45,854 bases of DNA from Microcaldota archaeon. Its GTDB lineage: Archaea > Micrarchaeota > Micrarchaeia > Burarchaeales > Fermentimicrarchaeaceae. Shown one piece after another: positions 35,428 through 44,177 of this stretch. Below the pieces are notes generated by a model, which saw only the letters and a program-made list of their open reading frames with translations, was not told where the DNA came from and ran no database searches. The position numbers were made by a program, and so were the translations under genes. Numbering within the stretch: position 1 is the stretch's first letter; each line of letters starts with the position of its first letter. Location: positions 1 through 45,854 of the forward strand of contig JACCLF010000048.1 of NCBI GenBank assembly GCA_013425405.1. The letters are read 5' to 3'.

Positions 35428-36450
35428 TCACCAGTATATGCTCCAAACAGCAATAGCACCGCACAAAACCTGGAAAGCCAGCAGGATAACCACAAGCTGC
35501 TTCTCTGTTGGGTGAATTGTTTTCATTAGCAGGTGCGTCAGGGAGTATATTTTTCCATTATAGCGCAGCCTGCCATTCTTGCCAACTCTCCCGAAGTTCT
35601 CAGCTGAGAAGCCGGGGCTCCTTGCCTTGAGCAGGAATTCAATTATCTGAGGGGTAAGGCATATCACGCCAATCCTCTCCATATTTCCGGTAACTACTGC
35701 AGAAACTACTGCCGCACCTATCATATAGGTTGTGATGTTACCTGGGAATACTCTTGCTGGGTACCAGTTAAAGAAGAGGAATGCGAGGCATGCCCCGAAA
35801 AGCGCAATCATGAGGAAGCTTGCTTCTGCCGTGTGCATTCCCATATTCCCAAGCAGGATGCTCGCAGTGAAAAGAGAAAATGAGATTATAGCGCCAGCCC
35901 CCGCCTCCAGTCCGTTAAAGCCCGCCAGCAGGTTCACGAGGTTTGAGCATGCAATTACCCCTATTGGGATGAGCAGAAGCGAGTATAGGTTGAAGTCCAT
36001 TGGCCCCAGCATTGGAAGAGTGTAAACTCCCAAATCGAAGTTCAAGTTGAAGAAAATGAAGCTCATGATTGAAGTTCCTGCTTTTGTCACCATGAGGGGA
36101 ATTGCCGCGAAGAGGGGGAGCAGAACCCTGTACCTGTCAGGAAGGTCAAGTATGTCATCAAGCAAGCCCATTACTGCTATAAGGGTTATGGAGCATATTG
36201 CGGCAAGCATGTACTCATGGTTGATGCCCTTGGAGTAGAGCTGCAGGGAGAGGAGAATTGCTATGGAGAAGCCCAGCAGAATTGCAACCCCGCCGATTTT
36301 AGGTATCATAGGCCTGTCCGCCTTGTTGGCATCCGCCCCGTTGATGCCCTGCTCCTTAACCTTTCTTGCAACTTTTGGCGTTATAAAAAATACTACTAGA
36401 AAGCTCACCAAAAAGACAATTGCGCATGCATCAATGAGGTTTATGTTCAT
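35428..36450 (-). CDS. Glycosyltransferase family 4 / GlcNAc-1-P transferase-like
   Basis: Multi-TM with GLLDDILDLPDRYR, NLVNLLAGFNGLEAGAG. Confidence 0.88.
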   Translation of the reverse strand: MNINLIDACAIVFLVSFLVVFFITPKVARKVKEQGINGADANKADRPMIPKIGGVAILLGFSIAILLSLQLYSKGINHEYMLAAICSITLIAVMGLLDDILDLPDRYRVLLPLFAAIPLMVTKAGTSIMSFIFFNLNFDLGVYTLPMLGPMDFNLYSLLLIPIGVIACSNLVNLLAGFNGLEAGAGAIISFSLFTASILLGNMGMHTAEASFLMIALFGACLAFLFFNWYPARVFPGNITTYMIGAAVVSAVVTGNMERIGVICLTPQIIEFLLKARSPGFSAENFGRVGKNGRLRYNGKIYSLTHLLMKTIHPTEKQLVVILLAFQVLCGAIAVWSIYW

Positions 36451-38225
36451 TTCATTACCTCATACAATTTTATGCCCCCTTCCTCGGTTGTGTAGACGGG
36501 CTTCATGCCGTTTACCTGCCCGAAGAACAGCATGAAGAGGTTCACCTTGTAGTTGTCCTCTGGGTAGATGAGCCTGCCGCTGCCCAGCATAAGGAAGTTC
36601 GTAATGGGAATAAGCCTCATGTTGCCCTCCCTTGTAATTAGCCTCGCATTTCCCGAGACCGGGACACCGCTAAACGCGTCAATCTGCACATACAGGATAT
36701 TCCCTTCCCCCGATAAGAATATCCCATACAGGTTGGTGCCATCCGTTGCCTTCTGCCAGTACCTGAAAGACTCAATCCTAACTCTCGTGTTGTTCGCAAG
36801 AGTCTTGAGAGTTTCAATATTGTCAAAAAGGGATGTGTCAACCAATAGGTGCGTCACGTTCCTCTCTTTCAAGAACTCTGCAGACTCATTGGAGAGAATG
36901 AAGCGTGCGAACTCGGTGTCGTTTGAATAGCTCTTCCTGCCAGTTGTGAACTCAAGCAGAGGTGAAACCCTGAAAGCCCACAGGCTTGCGTCGTCAGGCA
37001 GATTGTCAACACTCCAGCTTATTACTTCATCAGCTTCCGACCCCACAACATCCTGCCGCTGTGAAGCGCTGATTATTGCTGCGCTTACGGAAGAGAATAG
37101 GAAGAGAGCCATCACTGAGAATGTGATGTACGCTACAATCCTCCTTTCCCTGTAGAGGGCAGCCACGAAAACAGAAGTCAGTGCGATACCTACAGATGCA
37201 ATGATAGACTGTGTCATGTCAAGGAAGTTTACTGCAAACAGGAAAGACACGAAGAAGAATGTGCCCGCGAATAGGAGAAGCGCAAGTTTCTCATTCCTCA
37301 GCTCCAGCAGCTCATTTATTGCGAATGCCGAGAAAAGCGCAATGCCAAATGCTGCCGGGAAATAGTGGAAGAGCAGAATGATTACCGATAGGACAAAGAC
37401 AGATGCCGCAAACACGCCGAACTCGCTCCTGCGCTTGTGCTTTTCTATAACCCAAGAGATAAATGCGAATATTCCAACAATGGCAAAGGGTGCGCTGAAG
37501 ATGTACCTGCTGAGGTTTGCCGTCTTCATCTCACCAAGAAGATTGCCGTGGGGAGAAATGAAGTAGGCCAGCAGGAAGGTTATGAAAATTGCCGCAACTC
37601 CGTGCGCAAGCAACTCATCGAATTTCTTACTCCGGTCATAAACCAGCTGGGCTAGAAGCGAGAGTAAGATAACCCCTATCATGACCCAACCCATCTCCCA
37701 GCTCATAACGGATATGAGGAATATAACCGCTGAAGCAAGCAGGAAGAGGTAGTTCTTCCTGCTGTAAAACATAAAGAATGCAAAGCAGGCCATGGTGAAG
37801 AGGCACATTCCCAGTGCATCTGCGTAATACGACCCCGAGCCCATTATTATGACAAAAGGCTGAGAAGATGCCAGAAGGACTGCTCCACCTACAGCAGCTA
37901 TTTCGGAGAACATGCTCCTGAGCATGAAGTAGAATGATGCAATGCATACAAGTGAGAAAATTATCGGAAGCACTTTTGCTATGTTGAGCATAAGATTTGC
38001 ATCGAATTCCGTGCTGCCGGAACTCAGGGTCTGGTATACCCCGGCTGTGAGCATGTATAAAACCGGAGTCGGACTTGAGAACTTCCCCTCCACTGCATTC
38101 TTTGCAAGCAGCAGCTCTGCATAGGAGTCAAGGCTCAGCAGGTGCGCGTTCATCGCACCGTAGGCTGACAGAGAGAAGGTGAGCAGTATAATAAAGGCTA
38201 GCGTGAGCTTCTCCTCATCTTTCAT
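36447..38225 (-). CDS. GT-C-like membrane protein, divergent STT3/AglB-like
   Basis: ~12 TM, LSLDSYAELLLAKNAVEG, SGSYYADALGM, C-terminal soluble region; no WWDYG motif. Confidence 0.55.
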   Translation of the reverse strand: MKDEEKLTLAFIILLTFSLSAYGAMNAHLLSLDSYAELLLAKNAVEGKFSSPTPVLYMLTAGVYQTLSSGSTEFDANLMLNIAKVLPIIFSLVCIASFYFMLRSMFSEIAAVGGAVLLASSQPFVIIMGSGSYYADALGMCLFTMACFAFFMFYSRKNYLFLLASAVIFLISVMSWEMGWVMIGVILLSLLAQLVYDRSKKFDELLAHGVAAIFITFLLAYFISPHGNLLGEMKTANLSRYIFSAPFAIVGIFAFISWVIEKHKRRSEFGVFAASVFVLSVIILLFHYFPAAFGIALFSAFAINELLELRNEKLALLLFAGTFFFVSFLFAVNFLDMTQSIIASVGIALTSVFVAALYRERRIVAYITFSVMALFLFSSVSAAIISASQRQDVVGSEADEVISWSVDNLPDDASLWAFRVSPLLEFTTGRKSYSNDTEFARFILSNESAEFLKERNVTHLLVDTSLFDNIETLKTLANNTRVRIESFRYWQKATDGTNLYGIFLSGEGNILYVQIDAFSGVPVSGNARLITREGNMRLIPITNFLMLGSGRLIYPEDNYKVNLFMLFFGQVNGMKPVYTTEEGGIKLYEVMK

Positions 38226-38229
38226 GAGA

Positions 38230-39447
38230 CTACCCCTTGCCTCTCCCCAGCCTGTCGTGGGCTTTTGCAAGATGCCCCGCAGCCAGAGCGGATATGAGGC
38301 TTACCTCTCCTGCGAGGGCAGTTGCGCAGGCTATCTCGACAAACTTCCTGGCGTTGCTTCCAGCCGGGTTTCCTGGACCGTAGCACCCCATTATCTGCAG
38401 TGCCTCCTTTTGTGTCGGGAGGTTCATTCCCCCTCCAAGCGCGCCGCTCTCAACGCTGGGCATAAATATTGAGAAGTAAGCATCCTCCCCCTCCCCTTCA
38501 ACAGATGTTATTGCCATGGCGCTGTTCATTATCTGAGCAGGGTCCTGCCCGCATGCTATGTACAATGCGGCAATGGGATTCGCCACATGGGCGTTGAATC
38601 CCCCCAATACTCCTGCCATTGCGGAGCCGATGAAATTCTTGCCGTAGTTCACTTCCACCATCTTTTCTGCTGTCGTCTTGAGTATCTCCTTTGCAATTTT
38701 TTTCGGAATTACAACATCCGCAGTGACGCTCCTTCCCCTGCCAAGTATGAAGTTTACTGCAGATGGCTTCTTGTCTGTGCACATATTCCCGCTCAGGGCG
38801 ATGCACCTTGCATCCTTATTCTCTTTCTCAATGAATTCGACAACCCTCTCCAAGCCAATAGTTATCATGTTCATTCCCATGGCATCTGAGGTGTCGCACA
38901 CAAACCTCAGGAAGACGTGCCTGCCTGCTATGAAGGGCTGCACTTCCTTGAGCTTCAGGAATTTGTCCTGCTCCATGAGCTCCTTCAGCTTGTAGAAGTT
39001 CGTATTCGCCCAATCCCTGAATTTAACTGCCTCGGAAACATTCGTCACCTTGAAGAGAGGGGCTCTTGTCATTCCTTCATGCAGCACCCTCACATCGCAG
39101 CCTCCGCTCAGAGTTATTGCCCTCATCCCCCTGTTGACTGATGCAACCAATGCGCCTTCAGTTGTCGCAAGCGGAACATAGAATTCGCCATTTGCATACT
39201 CTCCGTTCACCTTCACTGGGCCGGCAACGCCAACCGGAACCTGCGTGACCCCTATGGGGTTGTCTATATTCCTATTCGTCGCAAAGCCCAAATCTATGGA
39301 GTACTTACCCATGTGCTCCAGCTTTGCCTTGGTGAGCTCCTCCAGTGCTCTTCTCCTCACCTCAACAGCATTCCCTGCGTCGGTGAACTTCTGAACATCG
39401 TGGAATTCTACCTCTCCCCTAACAACCTTTTTTACAAGCTCATCCAT
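38230..39447 (-). CDS. hmgA: HMG-CoA reductase
   Basis: PIGVTQVPVGVAGPVKVNG, MGMNMITIGLERV, NAHVANPIAALYIACGQDPAQ, GGGMNLPTQKEAL; start internal to ORF track. Confidence 0.95.
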   Translation of the reverse strand: MDELVKKVVRGEVEFHDVQKFTDAGNAVEVRRRALEELTKAKLEHMGKYSIDLGFATNRNIDNPIGVTQVPVGVAGPVKVNGEYANGEFYVPLATTEGALVASVNRGMRAITLSGGCDVRVLHEGMTRAPLFKVTNVSEAVKFRDWANTNFYKLKELMEQDKFLKLKEVQPFIAGRHVFLRFVCDTSDAMGMNMITIGLERVVEFIEKENKDARCIALSGNMCTDKKPSAVNFILGRGRSVTADVVIPKKIAKEILKTTAEKMVEVNYGKNFIGSAMAGVLGGFNAHVANPIAALYIACGQDPAQIMNSAMAITSVEGEGEDAYFSIFMPSVESGALGGGMNLPTQKEALQIMGCYGPGNPAGSNARKFVEIACATALAGEVSLISALAAGHLAKAHDRLGRGKG

Positions 39448-39524
39448 TAAAACACCACTATAGATTTGCTCATACATTTTTATTAATGTGCTTCCGCGGT
39501 TATCATATTCGCCGTCAACTGTAA

Positions 39525-40517
39525 TCAGCTTGTCGGCATCATCATCTTCTTGAAGCCAGGAGTCCACTCATCCGTTCTGAGTATGACAGAGTCAACAGTT
39601 TTAATAGTCTGTGGAAACTTCTCCTTCAGCTTATTTATGATATCGTAATATTCATTGTAATTCCTGACAACAAACTCTGGCTCTATCTGCCAGAGGTTCC
39701 TGATGAAGTATTGTATCTCGGGGAGTTGGCTGCAATACTCCAACAGCTCCTTCAGCTCCTCACTAGTGTGGCTCTCCAGCCTCACTATCGCCTTGTAATA
39801 CTCCAGTCCAAGTCTGATCAGGTTGACACCTATCCTGTACTGGATTATCACCCCGAGCTTCTCCAGCTTCTTAAGTCTTGAGGAAACTGTGGGAGGCGTG
39901 GAGGATACCCTCTTTGCTATCTCCACTGTGGGGGCTCGTGCATTTCCAATTACATAATCCAGTATTCTGAAATCCAGAGAATCCAACTTATTCTGAACTA
40001 CCACGCCGCCAAACTCTACTGGCTTCTCGAGTTTACCCGTGAAGTACATCTTCGGGTATTGCTTAACATCCAGCAGATAGTCGCCGTAGAAATCAACTAT
40101 AATATCCTTGAATGTAGAAAGAAGCTCGTTCTTCAGGCTGTAGAACATGTACTCATCCTTTGCATATAACGCAAAGATAATGTCCCAGGAGCCGTCGCAC
40201 TCTCCCATCCAGTAGACATTCATCGACTGCCTCAGATATGAGATAAGCTCCTCCCTTCTTTTGGGTATGTTCCTGAACTTAAGGTATATTTTGAACAGCC
40301 TGTGCCCCATCTTATTTGGGTTGATTGCCGCGTAGAAGCCAGTGATTACCCCATCCTTTACGAGGCGGTTTATCCTGTAAGCCACAGTTTGCCTTGAGCG
40401 CTTTATCCTCTTGGCCAGCACCCCATCAGATACCCGGCAGTTTTTGTCAAGTTCTGCAAGAATCTTGCAGTCGAGCTTATCGATTTTTTGCTCCATAATG
40501 CCACTTATATTTGTCAT
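39525..40517 (-). CDS. Lrp/AsnC-family regulator with two tandem HTH+RAM-like units
   Basis: LDCKILAELDKNCRVSDGVLAKRIKRSRQTVAYRINRLVKDGVI and LDFRILDYVIGNARAPTVEIAKRVSSTPPTVSSRLKKLEKLGVI. Confidence 0.88.
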   Translation of the reverse strand: MTNISGIMEQKIDKLDCKILAELDKNCRVSDGVLAKRIKRSRQTVAYRINRLVKDGVITGFYAAINPNKMGHRLFKIYLKFRNIPKRREELISYLRQSMNVYWMGECDGSWDIIFALYAKDEYMFYSLKNELLSTFKDIIVDFYGDYLLDVKQYPKMYFTGKLEKPVEFGGVVVQNKLDSLDFRILDYVIGNARAPTVEIAKRVSSTPPTVSSRLKKLEKLGVIIQYRIGVNLIRLGLEYYKAIVRLESHTSEELKELLEYCSQLPEIQYFIRNLWQIEPEFVVRNYNEYYDIINKLKEKFPQTIKTVDSVILRTDEWTPGFKKMMMPTS

Positions 40518-40606
40518 TTTATTAATTCAAGTATTTAAACCTTTATTTTTGCCAAATAATTGATTGTATATTTAATATGCCCCATTCTCCCTAAGTATAC
40601 CCCAAG

Positions 40607-41797
40607 GTGATGGGCATGAAGCAGATAAAATACCCGTTAGTGGAACCCATGTTCAATGGAAGGATGCCCGAGGGATTTGTAAATGACGTCCGCGGGTGGA
40701 CCTTCACGAAGAGAGAGGTAGCTGATGCTGCCAAGGAGGGAAAGCTTCTCACAATGGACATAGACATGGACGGTTACGGCAGGTGCAGCCTCAACTGCGG
40801 CCACTGCTTCAGGAGAAATAAAGATTTCCACAATGAGAAGAGGATGGGGAGGGAGGAGTTATTCTTTCACCTCGCTGAAGCCAAAAAACTCGGCTTGAAG
40901 ACGGTCAAACTAATAGGGCCTGGCGAGCCTCTTGAAGAGCCCGGTCTGATAAGCTTCTTGGAGAGGCTTAATGATACTGGGATAACTGCGCTGATATTCA
41001 CGAAAGGCAGGATTATAGGTGACGACGCAGCCTGCTTGGAAATACATAAAAAGGAAGATGGAAGCGGGATGAACGGCAGTGAGCTTGCTGCAAAGCTTAA
41101 GGGGCTCGGAGTGAGCATATTGCTTGGTACAACTTCCTTCGACCCAGAGACGGAAGATAAAACGGTTGGCAAGGTGGGTTACCATAAGGCAAGAAATGAA
41201 GCAATACTAAGACTTGTGGACGCAGGATTCAATGAGTACACGCCAGACCAGCCCACAAGACTCGCTTTCGTGTGCACCCCTGTTACGCCAGTAAACATAG
41301 ATGAGGTTTTTGAACTCTACAAATGGAGCAGGGAGAGGCATATACAGCCAGTCATAGCACCTACAATGATAGCAGGAAGGGCATTGGGCAAGCTTCAACA
41401 GTTAGTCCCCCCAAGGGATAAACTGCTTGAGTTATACACGAAAATAAACATCTGGGCGATAGAGCATGGTGTATGCACATTTGAGCAACTTCTGGAACAG
41501 GGTATCGCAGCATATGCAGGTGGTGCACCATGCAATCAGGTGGCAGTAGGTGCCTTCCTGAGAGGGGATGGCAAAGTACTCAGGTGTCCTGGCGACGATA
41601 TAACGATAATTGGTGATCTAAAGGAGAAGAGTCTTACTGAGATATGGAAGGGAAGCGAAAACAGGAAGAAATACTCGGGAATGCACAACAATGGCTGCCC
41701 TGCAAAGGAAGGCAAATCTTTTCCGCAGGAGTTCTTCAAGGATGTTATGAAGAATGTAGTTGGGTTTGAAAGCAAGGCGTCAAAGATTCTCGGATAG
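40607..41797 (+). CDS. Radical SAM protein with SPASM/twitch-like C-terminus
   Basis: CSLNCGHC (CX3CX2C), KLIGPGEPLEEPG, C-terminal CNQVAVGAFLRGDGKVLRCPGDD...LTEIWKGSENRKKY...GCP. Confidence 0.85.
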   Translation: MMGMKQIKYPLVEPMFNGRMPEGFVNDVRGWTFTKREVADAAKEGKLLTMDIDMDGYGRCSLNCGHCFRRNKDFHNEKRMGREELFFHLAEAKKLGLKTVKLIGPGEPLEEPGLISFLERLNDTGITALIFTKGRIIGDDAACLEIHKKEDGSGMNGSELAAKLKGLGVSILLGTTSFDPETEDKTVGKVGYHKARNEAILRLVDAGFNEYTPDQPTRLAFVCTPVTPVNIDEVFELYKWSRERHIQPVIAPTMIAGRALGKLQQLVPPRDKLLELYTKINIWAIEHGVCTFEQLLEQGIAAYAGGAPCNQVAVGAFLRGDGKVLRCPGDDITIIGDLKEKSLTEIWKGSENRKKYSGMHNNGCPAKEGKSFPQEFFKDVMKNVVGFESKASKILG

Positions 41798-41807
41798 CAT
41801 AATACTC

Positions 41808-42746
41808 TCATAATTGCTTCGCAACTCCGACAATTCTCAGCCCTTTTGCATTCAGGTCGCACAGAAGCAGGTTTTCCTCCTTCAGGAATGCAACCGGTTT
41901 TTCGGTTTTTATCGTTCCCCTTCCCTTTTCGCCAGGCTTTATCTCACTCAGAATCTCAAGCCTGCATGGCTCGAACTGCAAGCCCGCGCTTAGGTGAAGC
42001 GCCTCATCATTTACAAGCGGTTCCTTTGCGAATTTCAAGGAAGCCAGCTCGCAGGCGAATCTCTCCTCCACGCAGATTTTCTCCTTTGAAAGCACAGTTC
42101 CCCGCGTTATCTCTCCAGGTTTAACATTCTTGAGCGCAAGCCCCACCCTATCCCAGCAGACTGCAGAAGTGACATCCTCGTCATTCTTCTGGATACCCTT
42201 CACCTCAATCTCCTTCCCAGATGGGTAGGCGGTTATCCTGTCATGCACTGCTATGCCGCCCCGCTTGACAATGCCAAGGGCAACAGTTCCGACTCCCTTC
42301 ACTTCAAAGCAGTGGTCTATATGCACAAGAGTGCTTCCCTCAACTCTCGGGCTCTCCTGCGCAAACAGGAACTCCCGCGCCTCATTAATTTCTGAGAAAA
42401 TTCTGCTGTTTTTCAGCGATGTCTGCGCAAGCAGAGGCTTCAGGTCAAATGAGCTCAGGAAAACAGCCTTCATCCCAAGAACATCAAGGGCGACAATCAT
42501 CTCCCCAAGCACGGAAGATGGTGTGTCTGCAACTACCAGTGTCATATCCGAGAGGCACAGCGTTTGGAGCAGAACTGGAAACTTTGCCGGGTAAGCCAGG
42601 GGGTCTATTGCCGTTATTATCTTTCCCTGGAATACTGTGTGGTAGAATGAAATGTCGTCAGCAGTCCCCTTTTTGCCCAGCGCCTTGGCTGCAGTTGCGC
42701 GTCTTTCCGCATCCTCTCCCAGCACTGCAATATTTAGACTTGACAT
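41808..42746 (-). CDS. EF-Tu/SelB-like translation-factor paralog with degenerate GTPase domain
   Basis: Domain II-like HCFEVKGVGTVALGIVKRGGIAVHDRITAYPSGKEIEVKGIQKNDEDV, GLALKNVKPGEITRGTVL; no P-loop, DxxG or NKxD. Confidence 0.75.
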   Translation of the reverse strand: MSSLNIAVLGEDAERRATAAKALGKKGTADDISFYHTVFQGKIITAIDPLAYPAKFPVLLQTLCLSDMTLVVADTPSSVLGEMIVALDVLGMKAVFLSSFDLKPLLAQTSLKNSRIFSEINEAREFLFAQESPRVEGSTLVHIDHCFEVKGVGTVALGIVKRGGIAVHDRITAYPSGKEIEVKGIQKNDEDVTSAVCWDRVGLALKNVKPGEITRGTVLSKEKICVEERFACELASLKFAKEPLVNDEALHLSAGLQFEPCRLEILSEIKPGEKGRGTIKTEKPVAFLKEENLLLCDLNAKGLRIVGVAKQL

Positions 42747-42833
42747 TCAATCAACTGAAAGGCATAACTTGGGGCGCTCAAGGTTTAAAATCCTGTGCGA
42801 GCCTCAGGGGGCTGTGTTATTATACCCGCAGAA

Positions 42834-44130
42834 GCGGGGAAATCCACATTCTTCAGAGGTGTGATGAAAGCGAGCTATATAAAGAAAGTATATATCATTC
42901 CACTTTCACTGGAAAGTTACCCCCCTCCACGAGGTTTATAAAGGGAGAAATAGACTTAAATAACGTCTATGAGGGCTTACAAATTTAGAATATATCCTTC
43001 AAAGAAGCAGGAGGAGCTTATGAACACTCATCTTTGGTTAGCAAAGAATCTCTGGAATGAGATGCTTGCCTTTACCAAAGAGATTTACGACAATTACCAA
43101 AGATTCCCAACTAAAAAGACATTAAGGGAAATTGTCAAACAGTCAGGTCTCTTCTCTCAGGTTAACCAGGAGCTTGTAGATAGGTTGATTGATGCTCTTC
43201 ATAGAAAGATAGAGATGAAGAAAAAAGGAGAGAAAGGCGGCTTCCCGCGCTTCAAATTTTTTGACAGGATGAAGAGCTTATCATATCCACAATCTGGCTT
43301 TTGGTTGGATAAGAAACTGAAGGTCACTCCATTTGGAGAAATTGCAGTAAAGAAGCACAGGGACATAAAAGGTAAGATTAAGACACTGACTCTTAAAAGG
43401 GAAGGTTCAGGTAAATGGTTTGCAACCTTCTCTGTTGAAACTCCAGAAGAGATTCCAAGAGAAAACAGAGGAGAAGCAGTGGGAATTGACTTGGGGCTGA
43501 AGACATTTGCAACCCTCTCAAATGGAATAAGGATAAAAAACCCAAGACACCTAATGAAGCATGAGGACAGGCTTACCTTCATACAAAGGAAGTTCTCAAA
43601 GAAAAAGAAAGGAAGCGGCAACAGAAAGAAGGCAAAGATAAGAATTGCCAGATTACATGAGAAGGTAGCAAACACAAGAAAAGACTTCCTGCATAAAACA
43701 TCAACACAACTTGTCAATGATTATTCCTTCATAGCATCAGAAAAGCTTGCCTCAAAAAAAATGTCAGAAGAAAAATATGGCAAGCAGATAAGAGATGCTG
43801 GATGGAATATGTTTGCAGACATTCTTGCATACAAGGCGGAAGGGGCTGGATGCAGGGTTGTGTTTGTAGACCCAAGAAATACTTCAAAGATGTGCAGCAG
43901 GTGCGGAAACATCAGAGATGACCTAACTCTCTGGGACAGGGTGTATACCTGTCCCAATTGTGGTCTATCAACAGACAGAGATTTAAATGCTGCAGTAAAT
44001 ATACTCATAAGAGCTACCCCCGGGCAGGGGGGAAGTAACGCCTGCAAGTCCGTAAAGGAGAGAGATGTTGTATTGGCAACGTCTGTGAAGCAGGAAGCCC
44101 GCACCCTTCATGGGTGGGAGCATGTCACCA
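42834..44130 (+). mobile_element. IS1341-type element, copy 2
   Basis: Ends shared with copy 1 (AGCGGGGAAATCCACATTCTTCAGAGGTGTGATGAAAGCGA ... GGGAGCATGTCACCA). Confidence 0.8.
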
Positions 44131-44162
44131 TCAGCTATTGTACGGGTATTACTCACTGTTAA
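42969..44162 (+). CDS. tnpB: TnpB, RNA-guided RuvC nuclease (IS1341 type), copy 2
   Basis: GIDLGLKTFA, IASEKLAS, CSRCG...CPNCG, DRDLNAA. Confidence 0.93.
   Translation: MRAYKFRIYPSKKQEELMNTHLWLAKNLWNEMLAFTKEIYDNYQRFPTKKTLREIVKQSGLFSQVNQELVDRLIDALHRKIEMKKKGEKGGFPRFKFFDRMKSLSYPQSGFWLDKKLKVTPFGEIAVKKHRDIKGKIKTLTLKREGSGKWFATFSVETPEEIPRENRGEAVGIDLGLKTFATLSNGIRIKNPRHLMKHEDRLTFIQRKFSKKKKGSGNRKKAKIRIARLHEKVANTRKDFLHKTSTQLVNDYSFIASEKLASKKMSEEKYGKQIRDAGWNMFADILAYKAEGAGCRVVFVDPRNTSKMCSRCGNIRDDLTLWDRVYTCPNCGLSTDRDLNAAVNILIRATPGQGGSNACKSVKERDVVLATSVKQEARTLHGWEHVTISYCTGITHC
44017..44130 (+). ncRNA. TnpB guide-RNA (omega-RNA/reRNA) scaffold, copy 2
   Basis: CCCCC-GGGCA-GGGGG, AAGTAACGC, CCTGC/GCAGG enclosing GATGTTG-TATTGG-CAACGTC, terminal GGGTGGGAGCATGTCACCA. 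Confidence 0.7.
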
Positions 44163-44177
44163 TTGTGGAGTATTTGA

